Origin: Panaeolus papilionaceus
Taxonomy: Eukaryota; Basidiomycota; Agaricomycetes; Agaricales
Assembly (NCBI GenBank): GCA_015501605.1
Contig: JADNRZ010000020.1
Location: forward strand, 496,001-560,000
DNA length: 64,000 nt
Direction: 5' to 3'
Under the pieces are notes generated by a model. The model worked only from the letters and a program-made list of their open reading frames with translations. It made no database searches and had not been told where the DNA came from. The position numbers and the translations under genes are program-made. This document shows, piece after piece, positions 21,615 to 34,773 of the stretch (the first letter of the stretch is position 1; the number at the start of each line of letters is the position of its first letter).

Positions 21615-24600
21615 CTCCAAGAATTTCAAGGTCAAGAACTATAAAGCAGATATCAAGAAGCGAAAAATTAATTGGATTCAAGATTAGACTCTGAGATAAC
21701 GTGATGAACGCGACGAATCACATGATGAAATAATGACAGAGCATTTCCCATCCAATGAGTCGTGATCTGCCAGTCGCAACTCCTCAAAGGTTGTCAGCTC
21801 CGAGTGAGCACCACTATTGCATGTTAAACTTGCCTGTTTCCTCTTCATTTAGGATTTTGACAGTGGCTCAGCGCTCTTAACCTATGTATCACGGGTATGA
21901 AACAGTTCCGACAGCAAGTGTACCATCCGCGTTTTCAGCGCACATTTTTCTGAACTTCTTGCTGATGAGTCTTGCATTTCTCATCGATTTTGCGTTGTCC
22001 GCGCCCGAGGCTTGAAAGGTTTTGATTATTTCAGCAGACTTCAAGATGCGCCACGCGATGCCCGCTTTCTCTCCACAACGGACAGTTGATGTAGGATACT
22101 GTCACATAGTCACCAGGTATCCACCCTGAATTCCTACGGACTGGACTCGTGGGTCCCACTCTCACACAAAGCCTCGGGCGATTGCCTAGACGTCTATACC
22201 TTAATGCCTTGACTCAGCCTTTGTAACGTTTCGAAGGCCGAGATTTTTATCAAAAAACCCTCGCAGGCTCGACTTTGCGATATTTTTGCTCGACGCTCCA
22301 TTCGCAGAATTCCCAACACTGGCGGGCGCTGATGAAGGTCATTTTACTCATTGAGTAAAGATTTTACACCGAATGGTAAGACCAGCATCATTTGTTTTCA
22401 GTGTTCAATTATTACGCCATATGTTCTCAACATGCGTCGCATGAGCGAGATTTCTAGAGGAACTCCAGATGATCCTGTGCAGATCGATTGTTTTGCACCT
22501 CTTCAGGCCTGGCTTCAAGTCATACCCCGTCATTGTCAAGGTCATCTCCTTTAAGTTATGCTCCGACCACCCGATGTTAGGTGGTATCTGCCATTCTGTA
22601 CTCCGTGGCGTTAGTACACTGGCAGGATCCATAAGGGAATGATATCTTCGAAATGCCAGTGCGATGTAATATCAAAACTAATACTTCCCTGTACGTGAAG
22701 TTCAAACCATCATTGACTTCCACGTTAATTTCGAACTTCTACTGAACATGTAATTCCCTCCCAGAAGTCAAACTTGGCAGGTTCATGTTTTCGACAAAGT
22801 GTACGACGCAGCCTATTTTGTGTCGGGTACATTGGGAGGTCACAGAACATTAGAGGCCTGTATCCATTGTTGAGAGGCCACGCACCGTGTAGATTTTGCG
22901 TGCCAAGCATTCTCAGTGGAACCCCCGTGGCACAAGTCGTAGTCACCACCTCCTTCTCACTTTGGAAATACCAGATATTGAAGACGAAGATAGTTGTTAC
23001 GCCCCTTTCATCTTTTCCGCAATACTTACAATCCATGAATTGATCATTGATTTACCATTGCTGATCAGCTGCATCATGATCCTTAACGTCGGGAAATTCG
23101 AGGGCTCGGGAGCACCCTTGCATACTTTTGGAATTTTGGAGCTCAAGTACTGACAGACGGTCCGGTGAACAACTGACAACAGACGGGTCTTTGATGGATA
23201 TTTTTATGACCGATTGACCAACAACCATCATCTGTGCTTCGAATCTCTCACACAAAGTCGCCACCTGATAAACATTGCAGCAAATCGTACCGCACGGTGT
23301 TTTCAGGAGCTTGTTTGCTCAAATGCCATTCCACAATCTGCTTGTGTTGACAAGGCCTGGATAAACGGCCCCCTACTTATTCAATGGCGACATGTCCATG
23401 GGGTCTACCATTGCCTTATGGACAAGACCCCACGAACCGGAAACACTTCGTCGTTTTATCTTGACTAATTCGACTCCATCAGATAATATTTACCTAGTAC
23501 CTCTCCTCTTATGAACTGATCATGATTGAATCCTCAACAGGACGGCGAGCCTAACAGTATGAACGACAATCTGCCCCTTAGAGAACTGAACAACGAGTAG
23601 GCAAGCAGTTGAAACAAAGGGTCAGGAGACATGGCCCCGCCTCCGTACTAATTGCGTCCTGCGAAGCAACGCAGTAGAAGAAAAACCTAATCTTCCACGT
23701 TCACAAGAACCACAGAGCCTTATTTTCAAATATGATCTATGACGCGCGCTACGAGCAGCTTGAAGGAACATCCCGAGGGATGAAAGCTGCAACCCTGACC
23801 GTCATAATGGTAATACCTCCTGCAACCCTGAGCCTCGGTGTCTCGATGTTGCAAGGTCAATAAGCTATAGGTCGAGGATGCTGATGGCAGGGTCAGCATA
23901 ATGCGCCCCTTAGTTCCATCCAAAATTCTCCCATCATCATACGAAGGCCGGCAAGGCAGAAGAAAGCCAAAGAATCTTGCTCAGGCACTCAGACGGTCAC
24001 TTCTCCACACATCCACGACAAAGGTACGGTCGCAATAAAGGACTGTGACCGGAATGCTCCGCTTAATCAAAGCAACATATGCTTCTCAAGTGACAAACTT
24101 GAACTTTTATCTCAAAAATCTAATCCGAAATCAAGTTCCAAGTACTTGTGTCGATTAGATTCTCCCTCGTGACATCTAATGTAGATCTGGAGGTTTTTCA
24201 CTATGGGGTTGATTAGGGTCGATTGCGAAGCACTACGGCCTGCTGACCCTCATCAAACCTTCCAGCAGTTTCCCCTGCCACGTAGAGGGAGAGACTCGGA
24301 ACCCGCAACGGACACTATTTAAGCCTGCAACGGTTCTGACCAGAGTTACGACCCAAGCGAAACGACTGTTCATATCACAGGCAAAAACATCGGAAGGCTC
24401 GCGAGAACAAGCAAGTGCAGAGACAACAGCACCCATATTTTCAACTTTTTTGTGCATCACCGCAAACAAGACTTGGTTGCATTTCCTGCTCTCAACCCAG
24501 AGGTTAATCCTCAGAGGCGGACCTTCGGCGAATTCCGTGGCATGAGATAAAGACTTTATTTTACCGGACATTTACCATGTAATTTTTCAGACTTTTCTTC

Positions 24601-25444
24601 AGGCCAAGCAAAGGCTGCACAGCTATGATGGTCAAGAAGGTAAGGTATGCACCGCCAAAATCAGGAAATAGAAGAACCTGGAAAGGCACTCTAGACTCCT
24701 GCTTCAAGTTGCTCCCGCTATCATTTGTGCACATATAGCTAGTAGTACTCAGTTTATGACACCCACCCATATGAACGTAGGAACGTGGAGGCAAATTGAC
24801 AACTCTAGATGTGTTTCCGACTGCGTACCGGGAGAGATGAATAGAAAATCCACCCTAACCGCCTACAGATACCTGCGGAACAATAGAAATTCAGCTGCGG
24901 CGTGCAGCGAAGATGAAGCTGATGTCATCGCGCCCTCACCGCCTCGGAGCACATTTCAATGCGATTACTGATGCTTATCGGTTGTTATAGCAGAGGGTGT
25001 ACTGGTAGGTATCACACATTAATAGGGTGCTGCAGGTTATCAATAGAACCAAGTACGTCCTCGAAGACGAGATGGGCTAATGCGAGGAAGATCATGTTGG
25101 TAAACATCACCTTGTACATATTTCTGCGCAGAGCAGTGTATTTTTAAATGACGCTGTGGATTATAATGTACTAGTATACCCTGTAATACTGATAGGTAGG
25201 TTCACCCTTGATCATGATGACATGTAGGCCACCATTTTCGGACATGGAGTATTAGGGCAACCCCCGCAACAGTGTACAGCAGGAAAATCATGTCACCGTT
25301 GAACGTTTCACCCTTCCTTCCGCACTCCTCGAAACCTTCGAAGGTCAGATATAGTAAAATAATTAATCACCGCGACCTGATCGCCAGAATAGTACCCCAT
25401 TAGGATGGTTTCCACAAATGCCGCGTTCTCAATTCAAACGCGCA

Positions 25445-25740
25445 ATGTTATTTGAAAGCTGGCGGCCTGTTGAGCGCCTTATGGACACTTCAAACACATT
25501 TGGATCTCAAGAATGCTAAACTCAGTAACTTATCTAGACGTTCCGCTGGCCTCGACCCTTTGAATAGCTGCTCGACTCGCGGAGGAGCGTGCCAATTGGT
25601 GGCGCAATGCGAACAACCAGATAGAACTGTTGGAGCACATAACCCTACCCGAAGCATGTTCCCGGCCCAAATTTTTCCTTGTAGAAACACGCACCCTTGT
25701 ATGCGCAGCTATCAATGAGCAGGGTGTCAGTACAGCCTGA
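25445..25740 (+). pseudogene. Coding-like fragment, unknown family
   Basis: Two short frames look like protein. MLFESWRPVERLMDTSNTFG starts at 25445 and stops at 25517. In another frame, IAARLAEERANWWRNANNQ runs on through ELLEHITLPEA and FLVETRTLVCAAINEQG to a stop at 25738. A TTTGAATAG just before the second could be a splice acceptor, but I found no donor that keeps the frame. It may be a gene remnant or a small gene with an unseen intron. Confidence 0.22.
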
Positions 25741-26017
25741 GACGACTCACACTTACTAGGCTCGACCGGTCCTAACCTCCTTTGAAAGGAGCGATCAGGT
25801 GATGGATGCGCCACTCATACAATGGTTCCAAATTGATAACGATCCTGACCTCTATCACAGAAATACCAGGATGTACTCGTCTCTGAGTAATTTAGCGGGA
25901 TAAGGTCCTGTTGAAAGGAGGATGGACGCGCCTAACAAGCTGGATGTTCGCGGGTAGGGACTTATCTCGAAAGGCTGGTATGTCACAAAAATTACTTAAT
26001 CACTAAGTCCATTGTGA

Positions 26018-26041
26018 CAGTTAAGTTGTCAGTTAAGTTGT
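26018..26041. repeat. Perfect 12-base tandem repeat, two copies
   Basis: CAGTTAAGTTGT occurs twice head to tail. No function is suggested. Confidence 0.8.
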
Positions 26042-26663
26042 CGACATCAGCCGAATTTTCTTCGTTTCTCCCACCAGCTTGTGGCAACTTGTGCACTCCT
26101 CAATATGTATCAACGTAGATCGGGCTGTGCATTATGAATAATAGTGGTGGTAGTATATCTTTTCCTGAATATAATCTATTAAACGCTGACTGCGCACCAT
26201 AGATCTTGTATCATTGACTTGTAATTTATTCACCGGACTGGTGAATTTACACACAGCTTGAACCAACAACTTGTTTTCGCCGTTCTCGACAAGCTATGTA
26301 AGAAATACATGGGCTCAAGCGAGGTTTAACAACACACCTAGTAACTTAACAGATCTCCATATGGAGCTTCACAATTGCATACACAACCTTTCCAGGTTCT
26401 GACGGGCCTCATCGGACATCCTCGTAAGCATGCGTCAACCAGAGCAGATCTTGTTATACCAATCTCAATCTCAAGGTGGTCTAAACTGATCCCGATTTGT
26501 GGGAATGCTAAACTCTGCAAATGGTGTTAACCCCATCTATGGACATTCTCTCTTGATTGGAGAGAGGTCCCAGAATCCAATATTAAGCAGAACATGTCAA
26601 CTTGAATTCCTTCACTTTCAAGCGCTTGCTTTCACCACTTGTCTCAACGCGCAACTACACACA

Positions 26664-28078
26664 ATGGCTCAGTTATTCTCTAGAGAACGCAGATCCTGGA
26701 CTGTCCAAGAGGACCAACTCCTACGAGAGGCTGTCCAACGAGGTTAGTCGTCGCCCTACACCCTCTCATCGACGCCACTGACATGATAATGCAGAGGACC
26801 CAGATAACTCAAACCCATCCAAGTGGCATGCTATTGCAAAACATGTACCAAACAGAACCAACAAAGACTGTCGCAAGAGGTGGTTTGCTAAGATGGCTTC
26901 AGATGTTGTGAAAGGAGGATGGGCACCCGACGAGGATGAGAAGCTTGTCCAAGGCATTGAGCGATATGGTACAAGGTGAGGAAACTTCATCTTCAATACC
27001 CTGCTCGTACTCAAAACATATTCCGATAAAGGTGGTCTTTGGTTGCTTCTGTCGTCCAAACCAGAAATAGTGATCGTAAGTGCGCCTCCCTGAATTGTTA
27101 TGATCTCATATTTAGACTCGCTTCCTATTCTCAGAATGTGCCAAACGCTGGACTGATACCCTTAATCCTGCAATTGATCGCACCACTTGGACTGCTGAAG
27201 CGGTGAGTCTTTCAATTTACTTTCTAATTTTATCTTATATTGACAAAAATGAAACCAGGACGAGCTCCTCCTGAGAGCAGTTACCGAGCACGGCAAGGTC
27301 TGGACGAAAATTGTGAAGACCTACTTCCCAGGTCGCACAGGATTATCAGCGAAGAATAGGTACTTAACCATTCAACTGCAACCTTGTACATTTCTGACAT
27401 CTCCCCAACAGGTACAACAGCATCACTCGATTTAACTCCGACGCTTCACGCAGTGGTGTTCGCCCTCGAAGGAAGTCCGATGCGACCCGCTACACCGTCA
27501 GTCGAAAGGCTGAAAGTGTTTCTTCCTCGTCAAGCGGATCTCCATCATCGCCATCCATGTCTCTTCCATTCCTCAGCCAGTCGACCTACCCCTCGAACTT
27601 TGAGAACAAAACATACATAGACTGGTCTTCATCGTCTTCCATTGCCACCGACGACATACCGTCCTTCCGTTCCTCGCCGCTTACCTACGACTATGCGGAC
27701 ACATCTCCATCAACCCCCTCGGAGTCTTCCTATCAGTCATTTGATGTCTCGATGGAACAACACCTAAATGCTTTTAGCGACGCATCGCAGCTTGTATTTC
27801 CCCTAACGACAACTCAACTCTCTCAGAGTACGCTGTACAAGGACTATCCCCCGAGTTCCCGCGGGCAATCTCAGGCCTTCTCGACATATTCTCAGTACCC
27901 TCTCATTCAGGGCTCCAACGACATGGCTGACCAGTTCCCCCTATTCGACGGCCTAACTCACCCACTCGATGCTGCTTCCTTGCACTGGGATGCCCTATCG
28001 AGTATTCCAGAGCAAAAACTCCTACCAGGGGGTTACAAAATGCCTCCCACCAGTGATTTCCCTTTGCGATCGCATTGA
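26664..28078 (+). CDS. Three-repeat Myb-type transcription factor
   Basis: Joined exons begin MAQLFSRERRSWTVQEDQLL at 26664 and encode three consecutive Myb/SANT repeats within about the first 170 residues. Repeat 1 is RSWTVQEDQLLREAVQRED with WHAIAKHVPNRTNKDCRKRW. Repeat 2 is GGWAPDEDEKLVQGIERYGT with WSLVASVVQTRNSDQCAKRW. Repeat 3 is TTWTAEADELLLRAVTEHGK with WTKIVKTYFPGRTGLSAKNRY. The spaced tryptophans and the R..(Q/K)C..RW third helix indicate sequence-specific DNA binding in the nucleus. Four introns interrupt the Myb part; one splits the Gly/Glu codon after VQR. The C-terminal half is Ser/Thr/Pro-rich, as in activation domains, in one long exon ending at 28078. It most resembles fungal c-Myb-like regulators of development. 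The target genes are unknown. Confidence 0.88.
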
Positions 28079-30904
28079 TGCGATCCAGCAACAGCTCAAA
28101 AATTGACATCCAGCTTAGTTCTAATATGATATTTGATTGTTTCTCACTATGCACATAGTATGCCCCTTACTCTCCAACCATGTTCATGATCCCTCGAATT
28201 CCCTCCCTTTGCCTAAAAACGTCATGGAACCATTATTTCCTCTTGCGTCACCTTACATGTCACCCATTGCATTGCATCTTTTATATTCACCCATCATCCC
28301 GTAGCTGGACTGGTACAGCACTTATAACGAACGAGAATCGTAACTTGTAGACTATCTATATGTATAAACACGAGAAGTGTAATGATATTGGTTTCTTGCT
28401 TATTTTTATCCGAACCTGAATAATTTGCCTTTTGATTGTCTTTGGACAACTTGCTACTTTCGGGGCGTTCAGGGAACCCGACCCTACCTAGGTCATTCAA
28501 TTCAGTTTGGGAGTTTGGAGGGCCGTCCCGTAGACCGGTCGATTGACAGTGCTCATCGCAGTTTCTCTCACTGTGCAGGTGGTCGTGGGAGGAGCCAACC
28601 AGACTCTGGGTATGCCTTGCTAGTAGCGTAGTGATTTGGAGCCGTTTGGGTGCCATATATCACATAAGCATGGATTTCGCATCAACATTGTCCAATATAG
28701 CTCCAACAATCTGGCGGCATGCGAGGCCGGCCGTTTATTGCTCTGCGATGACTTAGCTGAGTTGTAGTAATTACGACTTCAGGAAAGCGTCAACCTTCAA
28801 ACGTGCGTCTACATTCTGGCTGGAGCGGACCCGCTTCGTCCCTCCTTCCGCAAGCCAAGAGTTCGAATTGTTCTTATGGCTAATTACTAGAAGGTACTAG
28901 ATGCCAGTGTCAGAAAAACATGGGCACAACATTTGCGCTTGCGTTCGGCAGTCAACTCGTTGTTTTATCACCAATGTATTGTCGAGATCAAAAGACGCGA
29001 TGCAACGTACACCACCGAAAAAGGGACTAACTGAGAGTCTGCAATCAATCAATTGTCGTCAGAAGAAAAACAAGAAACGCATCAGTTACAGATGGGATGT
29101 CGGTATCATCGGTAGCAATGCTATCCTTTGGTGTGTGGTTCTGATAACGACTACTTATTGAGGTTCATTCTCCAAAGAAAAATGACCCGTACATCGGTTT
29201 GTTCGGACACGGACGATGACAAAGAGAGCTGGGTAGAAGTCTGCGGGTGTTCGCACAACCTCTTTTGGTGTTCAAAACCAATTCAGTCGGAGAGGAACTA
29301 TTGCCGTGTCAAATGAATATTCTCACCGGCTGCATCGGAGGAGATAGTGTCTTTCGAACTCTAGTCGATGACTATTCAATAGGCTGACTGACTATATTTT
29401 TATGAAGAACATACTACTTTGCTTATCGTTTGTTAGACCCAGGGGGATTTGGTTCTTGCCTGTCATCAGCACCCTTCGAAAAAATTGTGATCACGGCGAT
29501 GAAACGGAAGAGCGTCTCAAGCGGGGCAACTGCACTCCAAGGGTAGTACTAGAAGCTTTGGTTGCTTTATAACGCAGATTTTATTGCTCGCAGTTTGTAT
29601 AAATTTAAAAGCACTGGGCTCTAGTTAGTACAGGCACGCTCCATTCGGCATCAGTCCCTGTCCGAAGAGTTCAAAGAGAACTCATGACAGCCTCGAATGA
29701 CAGAGCAAGTAATTTCTACCCTCGATTTAATTTTTGTGTTTCGTCAACTTGACCCCGATATTCGACACGTTCAGACTAGCGCTCTAACCAGTCAGTTTCC
29801 TGACCTGGAAAGTGATAATAAACTTAGGTCGAGATGCGTGGATCCTGTAACCGACAATCATTTCATGTTAAAGACTTGATGCTGTTCATGGTTATTTATA
29901 CGAAATAAAACATTCCTCCTGAGCAATCCGTATTTGTTTATAGTGTGCCGTATACTATGCATTTGAATTTTGAGGCCCAGAAAGACTAAATATATCGGGA
30001 CATTCTTGCTCCACCATGCTCTGCCGATCTATAATTGAGCTTGTGCAAGTAGTTATCAACTTAACTAATGAGGCTGCAATAATTATTTTAAAATCTACAG
30101 TACATAATCGCTTCTGAATTTTGTCACACAAATGCTACGTAGTGTTGGCATGCGCTGGCGCCATCTAGCACCATCATGGTGATTTATACCTCACGCACGT
30201 CGCCTGCCGTCCTTTACGGAGGCTGCTCAAATATAAATCCAAAGGACCTTGCTACGTAATTGCGTAACATTCTCGTACAGATCCCTTATTTTACGGTACA
30301 CTACTGGGCGCTTCTTCGTGCTGGAAGATCTTGAATGTTGGCGATGAGTCCTGATTGGGCAGGAATTGCACCAAACCTGGATTATTGAACCTTGATGCAA
30401 AGGGACCAGGGCCGTCGCGTGGGTATCGACTATGTAAGCGAGTTCAGGGCTGCACTCGACCCTCGTCTTCAATGTTGATTTTCAGACCTTTGAAGTTTGA
30501 ACTTTCTGAACATTTCTTTTTTTAACCTCTGGAGCAGAATCGAATACAACGAGGCTTTTCAAGGATAGATGCACGTTGGCACCTGCATCTGTTATGGGTT
30601 GTTAAATGGTACAGAATATCATAATAGGGGTAAGTTGATTCACAACTTTTGATTTTTTTTTCTGCTCAAATGATTTCCTTTGGCGCAATGGCAAAACGGT
30701 TTAGCTATTCTCAGACCGACCAGAATATGAGATGTTCGAAATGCTTAGGAGCATCGTGTAGAGTGTGGTCATACGGTGCATCGTCGGCGAATTGCAACGG
30801 ATCGATGGCGGCATGATCCATGTCGCTTTCGACATATAAAGACAGGGCAGTCAGCGGTCGCAGTCTTGGTCTCCTTATCATCTTTAATCGTATCACACAT
30901 CGCC
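28079..30904. other. Intergenic, about 2.8 kb
   Basis: The first few hundred bases are probably the Myb 3' UTR. A 120-codon minus-strand frame at 28294-28656 (MAPKRLQITTLLARHTQS) has no recognised family and lies antisense to that UTR. Nothing else is supported until the TATA box at 30835. Confidence 0.4.
30835..30840 (+). promoter_or_regulatory. TATA box of the aldose 1-epimerase gene
   Basis: CATATAAAGA contains TATAAA about 65-70 bases upstream of the ATG at 30905. Confidence 0.5.
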
Positions 30905-32685
30905 ATGTCTGAGTTCTCGCCTGTCCGCCTGACACTGCCTGGGCCATTGACGCCCTCTTTGGTTCTCGAGGTTGGATGTTTTGATCGGTTGCAACAAATG
31001 CAGAAGCTGATACCTTTCAGGTCTTGCCTTATGGCCTCACGATTCACAAGTTTCTGGTGCAAACTGACGGACGTGTGAGTAGTCGTTGAATTTAGAACCC
31101 TGATTCTTTCTCTGACAGCTCAGCAACAGACCAATGATATCGTTATTGGCCCAGAAGATCCTGAAGGTCACAAAACCCAAAAATACACCAACTCCATTGT
31201 GGGAAGATACGCCAATCGTATCCCTGTTGGAACTCACAAATTAGAAAGGCATGGGATCACTGGAGAATTGGCGACTCAGGCGAACGGTACGACGCGTCGA
31301 GATTGTATAGATGACCACAATTTTCTGACCATGTGAATACTGTAACAGAAACGCCAGAAGTCTCTCTTCACGGAGGACCAGTGGGTTACGATGCGAAAGC
31401 ATGGACTGTTTTATCTCTTGAAGACCCTCCTGCTTTGTTTTCGACGTCAGAACTGTCGCAGGTCGGTTCTTTGGCAGAGGGCTCCTATGCCTTCTTCCGG
31501 CTGATTTCGCCGTCTGGAGACCAAGGATATCCCGGAAAGCTAATTGTGGAAACTTTAATCGCCCTTGTTCCGGCTGAGCACCCCCAAAACGTTAGTGGTG
31601 TTGCCGCTTTGGGCAGCGCCATTATCGTTTATCGCGCCAAACTGGACAGTGAAGGTTCTAAAGCCGTGACTCCCGTAAATCTCACCCAAGTATGTAATTT
31701 TTCCTGGATATATAGACCGAGTGCATGCTCAATGATAGTGGTACAGCACTGGGGCTTCAATCTAGATGCAAGTCTGCGTGAAGGAGAGGATTCTCTGTCA
31801 ATCAAGAAACACACCCTGAATATCAAGGTAGATAGCTGCATATTGCTTTCATTTTCACCCGAAAATTCGGTCTGATGTTCTATTATTAGGCTGACCGCAT
31901 TGCTGAACTTGGTCCAAGTGCCCTTGGAACGGGAAATTATATTCCCACTTCTTCTCGCCCAGAGCATGCTCACAATGCCAAACTTATTGGAGAATTGTTC
32001 CCTCCCTCAGGCTATGGTTGGTGCTTTAGGTTTCACATGCCAATTTATTTATTCAACACATTGGGTGTGCTATAGATGACTACTATGTCTTTGAAGAAGA
32101 AGCGAGGGCCGCTATTCCCAGCCGACTTCCGCTTACCTCCTTCGACGACAAGTTTGACTACGTGAAAGACCTGTTGCGCCCTGCCGATGACCCAGAACGC
32201 GGTATTAGGCCTGCTCCTCTGGTGGAGCTTTCGGGTCTGGGGTCAGGTCTTTCTTTAGCTTTCGACAGCAACCGTGAGTTTGACGATTAAACGCGGTTCT
32301 GCTTTAATTGACGTTATTGTTTTTTAGAACATGGCACGATGTTCTACTCCAATGCGTTGTCTGTGGCGTCCAAGGGTGCTCGTAAGAAGATTCATGGCGG
32401 CTCTGGGATTTCTGGCAATGGTGATGCCTACCCGCCTCAAAGTAAGCTAATGTTTATGGACCTATCTATCGCGACTGAACCGTATCTTTTAGCCGCTGCT
32501 TTCCTTGAGTTCCACAACGTATGTTTACATTCATCTTCTTATCTTGATTTCGCTAATGTTTATTAATTCAGCCATTGGCCGCCTTCCTCTATGAGGAGAA
32601 CAAGGATGTTGAAGATACTTTGTTGACATCTGACGAGCTCTACCACAACTACGTTCGCGTAGATGTCAAAGTCAACAGGTCCTAA
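30905..32685 (+). CDS. Aldose 1-epimerase (galactose mutarotase family)
   Basis: The enzyme interconverts alpha and beta anomers of aldoses and so feeds galactose and glucose metabolism. The gene starts MSEFSPVRLTLPGP at 30905 and has about eight introns. Joined exons show LPYGLTIHKFLVQTDGR, NDIVIGPEDPEGHK, SIVGRYANRIPVGTHKLER (the GRxANRI signature), LHGGPVGYDAKAW, the catalytic His in VNLTQHWGFNLDAS (an intron falls between NLTQ and HWGF), and the candidate base Glu in AAFLEFHNPLAAFLYEE. The C-terminus reads NYVRVDVKVNRS, stopping at 32685. The protein is somewhat longer than bacterial GalM because of an insert around YDDYYVFEEEARAAIPSRLP. I see no signal peptide, so a cytosolic enzyme is likely. 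Confidence 0.88.
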
Positions 32686-34773
32686 TTCACCAAATGGCCC
32701 GTCGATAAGCAAATTTAGCCAACCTCAATATGTGAATATTAAAATGCATTTTGTATCTTTATTTGTTGTATATATATGACATTCGTTCTTCGGTCAGGGT
32801 GCAGTGACGACATGACTTTCAAGTAGTCATAAATGGCGGTCGAGCAGTATAACCCCTTCCCAACAGCGAGGATGGATGCATTATCATCTTGCGGCATGGT
32901 TGATAACTCGACACCGCGGAGGCGTCTCCATATCGGCGTGTAAGTAATGCTGTATGGCGGCGCATCAAATCGATTTTTTCAATTTCTATCCTGTCCAACA
33001 CGCACTTTCCAAGGAGATGGACCCTGAAGGGCGCTGTAGGGTGAAGCATTAACCATTATCAACAACACTAATCCCTCGGGGAGTGAGTTCGGCCTCGCAG
33101 CACACAGAACAGACAATCACAAAGGTTGTGGTAATCATCCATGACATCTTTAGCAATTCGAAGTACGGTCATAATGCCACTCTGAGAGTTCAAAGCCGGT
33201 GAGTTACAAGCATAAAACTACATAATTCCACCAGCAAATGGACATATCGCTCGGATCTGGGAGAAGATAATAGTGAAAGACTGACTGTAGAGGCTTATTG
33301 CGATACTTAGCCGAGAGAACCCCACTTGTGATTCCGAGTCTAGCGATTCTCTCCTGACAATGACGCATCGACATATCTTTCCCAGTGTTCCTCGTTTTTC
33401 AATGCGTGTTTTACGGAAAGAAATATCTATACAAAAATCCCAGACTCGTTCATATCCCGAGGAAAAGGATTGAGCATTCTAATTATGGTGCTCTGATGTC
33501 TTGTTGAGCGACACTTGTGAACTTGACACACACTTGGAACTTTTACTGGTCATGCGCCTAGTGGTGCACATATTGCAACATAATAATGGCGGATAAATTT
33601 CTCCCATTCAGTGGAAACTGACTCTCTCCTGACTTTTCCAATTCACGCCATTCTACGGCCGTGTGTCGAGACTGTAGCGCAGCCTAATAACCGTGAATAC
33701 AAAGATGGGAATTTGAGGCATTAAAGCGATTTAAGTTTGTATTCCTTATCCCCTGAAGGCGTGGCTTTAGGGCAAGATAGGACAGGTTCTCCCTTGAGCA
33801 CAGCATGATGACATTGAGTGACAAGCCCTGCATCGAAATTCATCATCACGAAAAACATTCTATGTAAATCTTATATGATTGATGTGAGGACTTATGACGG
33901 CGGTCGCTCCCGAGATATGGATTGCTCAAGCATCGCCGAACCGCCAAATGATAGTCTTGATAATCACGACGAAATCAAATCAGGCTGGAGGAGGTATCTC
34001 AACGCGTGAGAGGTCGAGAGAAAAGCCTCCGCCTCCGCCGACCCTCGCACATCAACATTAATATACCCCACAAGTTCACATGCCATCCCTCAGTTTTGTG
34101 ACATTGCCAATTTCGATGTGCACTTTTTTGGAATTCAGATCCAGCAGATGATGCACCTTTCGTAGATCCTTATTACCTTCTCTGAATTAACCCCTGGTTC
34201 AGTGAATGATCTTGGAAACCAGATTCAAGTTGAAGTTCGGGTCCATCCACGGACAAATGCACAGGTGTGATGGAAGAAACCATCAAAGAATATGCACAAT
34301 GCACATGTATACCTTCTATTATATACGACAGCATGTACTACGAACCTGCTTTGGTTCTGAATGCTTCGGCATCTCACAGCGAAAGATAGGAGGGCCTTCT
34401 GCGTCCCGAAAATCGCGGTCGCAGTCGTAGTATTATTCGATTGTTGAGCATGCGAAACGATAAGATGGGTGCTCGAACCGTTTTACGCCTCCATGATAAA
34501 GCGAGATAAAGATATTCTGAAGATAATTCGACTCAAGACACCGCGCGAACAGCATACTTGCGCTTGAGTCTACATTTATCGGCCAGCCGGCAAAATGGTG
34601 TCCTTCGAGTTCACCTGAGTATGCATATCGTTTACTATTTGGTCATCACACTGACTGCGTTCACAACAGCACCGTACTACATAAAATCTAACTTTCTACG
34701 CAAAAATGCTGGCGCTATATAAACACTCATAGTGTACTAACGACCATGATACAGAAAGACCAAAAAATGCGAT
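32686..34773. other. Intergenic, about 2.1 kb, between convergent genes
   Basis: This lies between the 3' ends of the epimerase (plus) and the G-domain gene (minus). Frames at 32819-33049 (minus), 33818-34009 and 34206-34430 (plus) lack splice logic and family resemblance. Confidence 0.45.

Larger units (their letters stand above)
21615..26663. other. Gene-poor 5-kb region
   Basis: The left edge holds the GUA1 promoter and the right edge the Myb promoter. Between them I recognise no gene family. Minus-strand frames at 22405-22632, 22725-23036 and 23052-23264 have somewhat protein-like composition but could not be joined by splicing. They may be a decayed gene. A coding-like fragment at 25445-25740 is listed separately. 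Confidence 0.4.
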
